Source: DATEGZ01 sp035279905
Lineage (GTDB): Bacteria; Acidobacteriota; Vicinamibacteria; Vicinamibacterales; SCN-69-37
NCBI GenBank assembly: GCA_035279905.1
Contig: DATEGZ010000058.1
Location: 1-64,000 of the forward strand
Reading direction: 5' to 3'
DNA: 64,000 bases
Made by a program: the position numbers and the translations under genes
Shown: piece by piece, positions 59,127-64,000 of the stretch
How positions within the stretch are numbered: position 1 is the stretch's first letter
Layout: each line of letters opens with the position of its first letter
The notes under the pieces: generated by a model
Databases searched by the model: none
What the model saw: only the letters and a program-made list of their open reading frames with translations
What the model was told of the DNA's origin: nothing

Positions 59127-59746
59127 TCGGTTCCTCCGCGAGGGGACGGCCGGCGCGCCGGCCCGTGAGACTGAAGACGACGGAGCTGCCGGGCGAGTTC
59201 AAGCCGTCCGCGATTGATGCGCGACTTCACCGTGCCTTCCGGCAGCCCGAGCTGATCCGCGATTTCCTGATACGAGAACTCCTGCAGGTCGCGCAGGACG
59301 ACGGCCTGTCGCAGCGCCGGCGGCAGCTCCGCGAGCGCCTGGCGGACGAGCTCGCGCAGGTCCGTCTGCTCGAGCTGGCTGTGCGGCCCGCGCTCGCGCG
59401 AGACCGGCGTGAGCAGCGACGCGTCGACGTCGCGCGCCATCGTCTCGCGCTCCTTGCGCACGCTGCGGTAGTGATCGATGCACAGGTTGCGGCTGATGCT
59501 GATGAGCCACGTCTGAAAGTTCGCGCGCCGATCGAACGTGTGCAGCGCCTTGAAGATCTTGAGGAAGATGTCCTGCGTCAGATCCTCGGCCTCGTCGTGG
59601 CGGCCGACGAACTTGTACGCGAGGTTGAAGACCTTGCGCCAGTGCATGCGCACGATCTGATCCCAGGCCGCTTGATCGCCGGCGAGGCACCGCTCGACGA
59701 GCGCCTCTGTGCTGGTGGGCGACGTGACGTTTTCCTCAGCGGACAT
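59123..59746 (-). CDS. ECF-type RNA polymerase sigma factor
   Basis: A 207-residue sigma-70 family protein. Region 2 is ALVERCLAGDQAAWDQIVRMHWRKVFNLAYKFVGRHDEAEDLTQDIFLKIFKALHTFDRRANFQTWLISISRNLCIDHYR (about 15-95) and region 4 is LPPALRQAVVLRDLQEFSYQEIADQLGLPEGTVKSRINRGRLELARQL (about 145-193). ATG 59746 is used because TATGAT (59774-59769) lies upstream of it and would be inside the gene if an earlier start were used. It heads a three-gene operon with a STAS protein. The genes it controls are unknown. Confidence 0.92.
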   Translation of the reverse strand: MSAEENVTSPTSTEALVERCLAGDQAAWDQIVRMHWRKVFNLAYKFVGRHDEAEDLTQDIFLKIFKALHTFDRRANFQTWLISISRNLCIDHYRSVRKERETMARDVDASLLTPVSRERGPHSQLEQTDLRELVRQALAELPPALRQAVVLRDLQEFSYQEIADQLGLPEGTVKSRINRGRLELARQLRRLQSHGPARRPSPRGGTE

Positions 59747-59768
59747 CGGGCGGAAACGTGGCGCAGGC

Positions 59769-59811
59769 ATCATAGCAAAAAGCCCGGCCACGCCCCCGCG
59801 CCGAGTACAAT
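59769..59811. promoter_or_regulatory. Divergent -10 elements for the ECF sigma gene and lysA
   Basis: On the minus strand TATGAT (59774-59769) lies 22 bases before the sigma-factor ATG. On the plus strand TACAAT (59806-59811) ends ten bases before GTG 59822 of lysA. Neither has a clear Shine-Dalgarno sequence. Confidence 0.5.
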
Positions 59812-59821
59812 CCCGGATCCC

Positions 59822-61066
59822 GTGGCCGGATTTCATCACGCTGGAGGCGGACTGACCTGCGACGACGTGCAACTGACGGACGTCGCGCGCGCGGCGGGCA
59901 CGCCCGTCTACGTCTACAGCGCGAATCTCATCACCGAGCGCGTCGCGGCGCTTGAGCGCGCCTACGCCGGCTATCCGCATCGGCTCCACTACGCGATCAA
60001 GGCCAACGCGACCGTCGCCGTCGTTCGCCATCTGCGGTCGCTCGGGGCGGGCGCCGACGCCAATTCCGGCGGCGAGATCGACGTCGCCCTGCGCGCGGGC
60101 TTCGCGCCCGGGGACATCGTCTTTACAGGCGTCGGCAAGACGCGCGCGGAGCTGAGTCGGGCCGTGGCGCTGGGCGTCCGCGCGATCAACGCCGAGTCGC
60201 CCGGCGAGGTTGATCGCATCGAGGCGATCGCGCGCGCGCACGGCCGGCGCGCGCGGGTCGCCGTGCGCATCAATCCCGACGTGGACGCGCAGAGCCACCC
60301 GCACATCTCCACCGGCACGCGCGAGACGAAGTTCGGCATGTCGATCGACGAGGCGCGCACGATGGTGCTCGACATGGCCCGCCGGCCGGATCTCGAGGTC
60401 GTGGGACTCCACGTGCACGTCGGATCGCAAGTGACGAAGCGCGAGCCGCTCGAGCGCGCCGCCGAAACGGCGGCCTCGCTCGCGCGCGAGCTCGTCCGCG
60501 CGGGCGTCCGGCTCGAGCACCTCGATCTGGGCGGCGGCCTCGGCATCGCGTACGAACCGGGACAGGACGTGCTGAGCGCGGACGACTACGCGGACGCGAT
60601 CCTGCCCGCCGTGCGCTCGACCGGGCTCACGCTCGTGCTCGAGCCCGGCCGCGCGATCGTCGGTCCCGCGGGCGTGCTCGTCACCGAGGTCGTCGATCTC
60701 AAGCGGCGCCCGAGCGGCGGCTGGTTCGTGATTGTGGACGCCGGCATGACCGACCTCCTGCGCCCTGCGTTGTACGGCGCGTGGCACGCGATCGAGCCCG
60801 TGCGACCTCGCTCCGGCCAGACGTGGCGTGTCGACGTCGTCGGGCCCGTGTGCGAGACGAGCGACACGCTCGGCGCCAACCGCGATCTGCCGCCGGTCGA
60901 AGTCGGCGACCTGCTCGCGGTGCGTGACGCCGGCGCCTATGGCGCCGTCATGGCCTCCAACTACAATCGACGGCCGGTGGCGGCCGAGGTGCTCGTCAAC
61001 GGATCGGAGTGGGCCGTCGTACGGCGCCGCCAGACCGTGGACGAGATGCTGATGTGGGACGAATGA
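59822..61066 (+). CDS. lysA: Diaminopimelate decarboxylase
   Basis: A 414-residue PLP enzyme that makes lysine from meso-diaminopimelate. The PLP-lysine motif HYAIKANATVAVVRHL is at about residue 60. GADANSGGEIDVALRAGF, VGLHVHVGSQVTKREPL, LDLGGGLGIAYEPGQ (about 238) and LVLEPGRAIVGPAGVLVTEV (about 275) follow, with VGPVCETSDTLGANRDLPPVEVGDLLAVRDAGAYG (about 342) holding the active-site Cys of the dimer partner. GTG 59822 gives the normal length and follows a TACAAT -10. Its stop overlaps the tmk start. Confidence 0.95.
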   Translation: MAGFHHAGGGLTCDDVQLTDVARAAGTPVYVYSANLITERVAALERAYAGYPHRLHYAIKANATVAVVRHLRSLGAGADANSGGEIDVALRAGFAPGDIVFTGVGKTRAELSRAVALGVRAINAESPGEVDRIEAIARAHGRRARVAVRINPDVDAQSHPHISTGTRETKFGMSIDEARTMVLDMARRPDLEVVGLHVHVGSQVTKREPLERAAETAASLARELVRAGVRLEHLDLGGGLGIAYEPGQDVLSADDYADAILPAVRSTGLTLVLEPGRAIVGPAGVLVTEVVDLKRRPSGGWFVIVDAGMTDLLRPALYGAWHAIEPVRPRSGQTWRVDVVGPVCETSDTLGANRDLPPVEVGDLLAVRDAGAYGAVMASNYNRRPVAAEVLVNGSEWAVVRRRQTVDEMLMWDE

Positions 61067-61668
61067 TGCTCATCGCGATCGAAGGTCTGGATCAAAGCGG
61101 GAAGGAAACGCAGGCGCGCCACGTGCGCGCTCGAATCGAGCAGGCCGGCCGCAAGGTCAGCCTGTTGTCGTTTCCCGACTACGGCACGCCGATCGGCCAG
61201 GAAATCCAGAAGGCCCTCCACGGAGAACGCGAGTTCGGCCCCGACGTGATGCAGCTGCTCTACGTCGCGAACCGGATGGAGTACAAGCCACGGCTCGACC
61301 TGTGGCTGGCGAACGGCCACGTCGTGGTGTGCGACCGCTACCGCGCGTCGAGCGTCGCGTATGGCGAGGCGCAGGGGCTGGACCCGGTGTGGCTCGAGGA
61401 CATCCAGCGACACCTGCCCGCCCCGGACCTCACGATCCTGCTCGACATCGCGCCGGAGACGGCCGTCCGCCGCAAGGCCACCGGGCGCGACCGCTACGAG
61501 CGCGACCTTGCGTTGCTCGCCCGCGTCCGCGAGAGCTACCGCCGCCAGGCCCGCGAGCGGAAGTGGGTCGTCGTCGACGCGGAACTGCCGAAGGACGACG
61601 TGGCTAAGGCGGTGGATGAGGCCGTGCTGCCACGGCTCGCGCAGCCGTCAACGCGCCCACGCTCCTGA
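61063..61668 (+). CDS. tmk: Thymidylate kinase
   Basis: A protein of about 200 residues that phosphorylates dTMP to dTDP. The P-loop reads IAIEGLDQSGKETQARHV (about 4-21), slightly unusual in having Glu in place of Ser/Thr after GK. VSLLSFPDYGTPIGQEI, VVVCDRYRASSVAYGEAQGL (about 88) and LTILLDIAPETAVRRKATGRDRYE complete the pattern. ATG 61063 overlaps the lysA stop (ATGA). The 3' end overlaps the convergent comF-like gene by 65 bases. Confidence 0.9.
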   Translation: MMLIAIEGLDQSGKETQARHVRARIEQAGRKVSLLSFPDYGTPIGQEIQKALHGEREFGPDVMQLLYVANRMEYKPRLDLWLANGHVVVCDRYRASSVAYGEAQGLDPVWLEDIQRHLPAPDLTILLDIAPETAVRRKATGRDRYERDLALLARVRESYRRQARERKWVVVDAELPKDDVAKAVDEAVLPRLAQPSTRPRS

Positions 61669-62350
61669 CCCCGGCCTCCGCCAGCACCCGCGCGCACGCC
61701 TCAATCGTCGCGCCCGTTGTCATCACATCGTCAACGAGCACGACGACGCGGTTGCGAAGGCGGCTCCGGGGCATCGGCCACGCGACGCTCAGGGACAACG
61801 CGTAAGCCGCGCGCACGTTGGCGTGGCGCTGCGCCGCGGGCAGGTCGGCCTGCGGTGGGCCGTGCCGGCGCCGTCGCAGGACCCGCCAGACCGGCGGGCC
61901 GAGGCATCTGGCCAGATCGTCGGCCTGGTTGAATCCGCGCCGCATCGCGCGCCACGGATGCAGCGGAACGGGCACGACCGCGTCCGCGCCCGCCAGCAGG
62001 TCGGCGCCCGCCTCGCGCATGAGGGCGGCGAGCCGCGGCGCCAGCACGCGCCGGCCGCTGTACTTGAACGCGTGGATGATTCGCCGCAGCGAGTCGTCGT
62101 AGCGTCCGGCACTCCGCGCGAGCGTCACTGCCGACGGGCGCCGGCGGCAGCGCACGCACCAAGGGCCCGCGATCGCGCCCGGCAGGGCATCGCCGCAGCG
62201 CACGCAGCAGGGTGACGAGAGACGAGGCACCGCCCGCCAGCACGCCGCGCAGATCGGCCCGTCGAGCGGACGATCGAGCACATCGTCGCAGGCCAGACAG
62301 GCAGGCGTGAGCAGCACGCGGACGAGCGTGTTCGTGGCGGTGATCAGCAT
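61604..62350 (-). CDS. ComF family phosphoribosyltransferase-like protein
   Basis: A 248-residue protein. The N-terminus has a zinc-finger-like double-Cys pattern (PACLACDDVL, ICAACWRAV, CCVRCGDAL, CVRCRRRP). The PRTase fold has RIIHAFKYSGRRVLAPRLAALM, VVPVPLHPWRAMRRGFNQADDLA and the PRPP-binding loop VVVLVDDVMTTGATIEACARVL (about 200). Members act in DNA uptake or are of unclear function; competence genes are not seen nearby. It overlaps tmk by 65 bases on the opposite strand. Confidence 0.9.
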   Translation of the reverse strand: MLITATNTLVRVLLTPACLACDDVLDRPLDGPICAACWRAVPRLSSPCCVRCGDALPGAIAGPWCVRCRRRPSAVTLARSAGRYDDSLRRIIHAFKYSGRRVLAPRLAALMREAGADLLAGADAVVPVPLHPWRAMRRGFNQADDLARCLGPPVWRVLRRRRHGPPQADLPAAQRHANVRAAYALSLSVAWPMPRSRLRNRVVVLVDDVMTTGATIEACARVLAEAGVRSVGALTAARAVAARPHPPP

Positions 62351-62467
62351 GACGACACGGGTCGAAGCCCGCGTCGATCAGTGCAAGCGGCCGGCCAGCG
62401 GATCTAGGCGAAAAAGCTCAGCGCGCGCGGAGAGGTACGCAGAAATTGAAAATCATTCCCGGCGTCG

Positions 62468-62857
62468 TCACGCAGGAATTTCAACGCGTTCGGCGTCGCC
62501 CCAGAGGCGCTCGAGACCGTAGAAGTCGCGCGTGGCGGGGAGGAAGACGTGCACGATGAAGTCGAAGTAGTCGAGGAGCACCCACTCGCCGCGCGAGTAG
62601 CCCTCGACGAGCGCGGGGCGCACGCCCTTCTTGCGGAGCGCCTCCTCGATGGCGTCCGCGATCGCCTGCACCTGCCGCACGTTCGCCCCCGTGCCGATGA
62701 TGAAGAAATCGGTGAACGCGGATCCCTTGCGCAGATCGAGCACGACGAGGTCGAGCACCTTCTTGTCGAGGGCGGCCGTGGTCGCGAGTGTGATCTCCGC
62801 AGGGAGTCGGGGGGTGGCGGGCGGGGACTTGCGGGCTCGGCGTTCAGCTTTGGCCAT
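62468..62857 (-). CDS. rsfS: Ribosome silencing factor RsfS
   Basis: A 129-residue protein that binds ribosomal protein L14 and blocks subunit joining under starvation. LDLVVLDLRKGSAFTDFFIIGTGANVRQVQAIADAIEEALRKKG and EGYSRGEWVLLDYFDFIVHVFLPATRDFYGLERLWGDAERV are diagnostic. ATG 62857 lies inside the end of nadD (14-base overlap), the usual nadD-rsfS order. About 25 basic residues precede the domain. Confidence 0.95.
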   Translation of the reverse strand: MAKAERRARKSPPATPRLPAEITLATTAALDKKVLDLVVLDLRKGSAFTDFFIIGTGANVRQVQAIADAIEEALRKKGVRPALVEGYSRGEWVLLDYFDFIVHVFLPATRDFYGLERLWGDAERVEIPA

Positions 62858-63503
62858 TCGGCTCCTTCGAGTGGGGCGTGCGATACAGCCCGTGCCTCTC
62901 AATGTACGACGCGACGGCCGGCGGAACCAAGCCGTCTATGGATCGACCGGAGGCCAGGCGCTGGCGGATGTCGGTCGACGAGACGGGGGCGGTCGGCGCG
63001 TCCACCAGAATGACGGACGGATGTGACGGCACGGCGTCCCGGCCGTCGATCATGCGCGACGCAATCGCCGGCAGCAGCTGCCGGAGGGTGCCGGCCGCGC
63101 ACCCGGGCCTCGACACCGCGACGAAGTGACAGCGATCGAGAATCGCCGGGTAGTTCCGCCAGCTCGGCAGGTCCCGGAACGCATCGGCGCCGGTGATGAA
63201 GAACACCGTTCGCAGGTCCACGCCGGCCGCCGCCAGTCGATCGAGCGTCGTGTTCGTGTAGGACGGTCCGTCGGTGTGGAGCTCGAGGTCGGACGCGACC
63301 AGTTGCGGATCGACCTCGACGGCCAGTTCGACCATCGCGAGCCGATCGCGCGCCGACGCGTGCGGCGTGGTGCGGTGCGGCGGCAGGTTGGCCGGCATGA
63401 GCTCGACGCGATCGAGTCCGAGCGCGCTCGCCGCGGCGCGCGCGACGTCGAGATGACCAACGTGGATGGGATCGAACGTGCCGCCCAGCACGCCCCGGCG
63501 CAT
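62844..63503 (-). CDS. nadD: Nicotinate-nucleotide adenylyltransferase
   Basis: A 219-residue enzyme that converts nicotinate mononucleotide to deamido-NAD. GVLGGTFDPIHVGHLDVARAA (residues 4-24) carries the nucleotidyltransferase HxGH motif, LMPANLPPHRTTPHASARDRLAMVELAV the substrate loop, and PVSSTDIRQRLASGRSIDGLVPPAVASYIERHGLY the C-terminal ISSTxIR motif. ATG 63503 overlaps the obgE stop as TGATG. Confidence 0.95.
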   Translation of the reverse strand: MRRGVLGGTFDPIHVGHLDVARAAASALGLDRVELMPANLPPHRTTPHASARDRLAMVELAVEVDPQLVASDLELHTDGPSYTNTTLDRLAAAGVDLRTVFFITGADAFRDLPSWRNYPAILDRCHFVAVSRPGCAAGTLRQLLPAIASRMIDGRDAVPSHPSVILVDAPTAPVSSTDIRQRLASGRSIDGLVPPAVASYIERHGLYRTPHSKEPNGQS

Positions 63504-64000
63504 CAGCCGACGGCCGAGGTCGTGCGCTCGGCCACCTCGCGCCACATCGCTTCGATGAGCTCTTTCATGCCCGCGCCGGTCACCGCCGAGACGGGATAAA
63601 TCGGCACTTTCAGCTTCTTCGCGTGCTTCGTCAGACGCTTGAGCCGATCCGGATCGTCGAGCGCGTCGATCTTGTTGGCCGCGATGATGCGCGGCTTCGA
63701 CGCCAGCGACACGGCGGTTTCGTCGCCGGCGCCTGCGAACAGCTCGAGCTCGCGCGAGATCACGTTGAAGTCTTCGACCGGGTCGCGATTGGACGCGGAA
63801 CTCACGTCGACGACGTGCACGAGCACTTTGGTGCGCTCGAGGTGGGCGAGAAACTTGGTGCCGAGCCCGTGGCCCTCGTGCGCGCCCTCGATGAGCCCCG
63901 GCACGTCGGCGACGACGAAGCTGCGGTCCTCGTCGAGGTGGACGACGCCGAGATTTGGCGTGAGCGTCGTGAAGGGGTAGTCCGCGATCTTGGGCCGCGC
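63503..64000 (-). CDS. obgE: GTPase Obg, C-terminal part (start lies beyond the window)
   Basis: The open frame continues to the window edge. It shows PKIADYPFTTLTPNLGVV, the G2/switch region of Obg GTPases, then VADVPGLIEGAHEGHGLGTKFLAHLERTKVLVHVVD with the DxPG G3 motif, ANKIDALDD (G4) and PVSAVTGAGMKELIEAM (G5). The N-terminal glycine-rich Obg domain and the P-loop are missing because they lie beyond 64000. The order obgE-nadD-rsfS is common in bacteria. Obg acts in ribosome assembly and stress control. Confidence 0.95.
   Translation of the reverse strand, partial: ARPKIADYPFTTLTPNLGVVHLDEDRSFVVADVPGLIEGAHEGHGLGTKFLAHLERTKVLVHVVDVSSASNRDPVEDFNVISRELELFAGAGDETAVSLASKPRIIAANKIDALDDPDRLKRLTKHAKKLKVPIYPVSAVTGAGMKELIEAMWREVAERTTSAVG

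Noticed and set aside
61604..61668. Convergent overlap of tmk and the comF-like gene considered as a sequencing or start/stop error
   Set aside because: Both C-termini look complete in their own frames, and convergent overlaps of this size occur in compact GC-rich genomes.

Overview
The window looks like a chromosomal segment of an Acidobacteriota genome, probably a Vicinamibacteria-type lineage. It is GC-rich and Gram-negative (lpxC is present). It is full of two families known mainly from acidobacteria: secreted VWFA-related proteins (1980-3562, 5966-6817, 13925-15904) and duplicated orphan FtsX/MacB-like permeases, ADOP (6906-9410, 16043-18511, 25120-27654, 29943-32300). No rRNA, tRNA, CRISPR array, phage or insertion sequence was recognised. 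The lineage call is inference from gene families, not from a marker gene.

Layout. 1-10157: a truncated S9-type peptidase divergent from a DEAD-box helicase, three VWFA-type secreted proteins, a TPR-like secreted protein, an orphan permease and a DUF5674 pair. 10171-18511: a lipoprotein, a three-gene molybdenum hydroxylase operon with its own cytochrome c, a large VWFA protein and a permease. 18603-25096: a compact five-gene operon read on the minus strand (oxalate-CoA ligase, ketopantoate-reductase-like enzyme, OxlT-type carrier, hydratase, malate synthase). It reads as oxalate uptake, activation, reduction to glyoxylate and condensation to malate. 25120-35287: two more permeases, ispG, secreted proteins, an M19 dipeptidase and a GNAT acetyltransferase. 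35284-42154: a minus-strand block with a TPR/AAA+/Fis regulator, a membrane HD-GYP protein, two micro-ORFs for 9-10 residue peptides that both end in IIVW plus Ser/Thr, and an S8 protease carrying sixteen tandem TMVWGS repeats. Part of this block has visibly lower GC than its surroundings and is the best candidate for an undescribed system. 42465-54410: a peptide-type ABC transporter without ATPases, a C45/phospholipase-B-like hydrolase, a DapA-family aldolase, mtgA, an NlpC/P60 protein, HNH endonuclease, a beta-propeller, an amino acid permease and a CaiB/BaiF CoA-transferase. 54541-64000: housekeeping genes (uvrA, lpxC, an ECF sigma/STAS pair, lysA, tmk, a comF-like gene, rsfS, nadD, obgE).

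Two features run through the window. Many genes have a -10 hexamer only about 6-10 bases before the start codon, which implies leaderless or nearly leaderless mRNA. Intergenic spaces hold several families of short-period tandem or inverted repeats. These sit directly at stop codons and often supply the stop codon itself.
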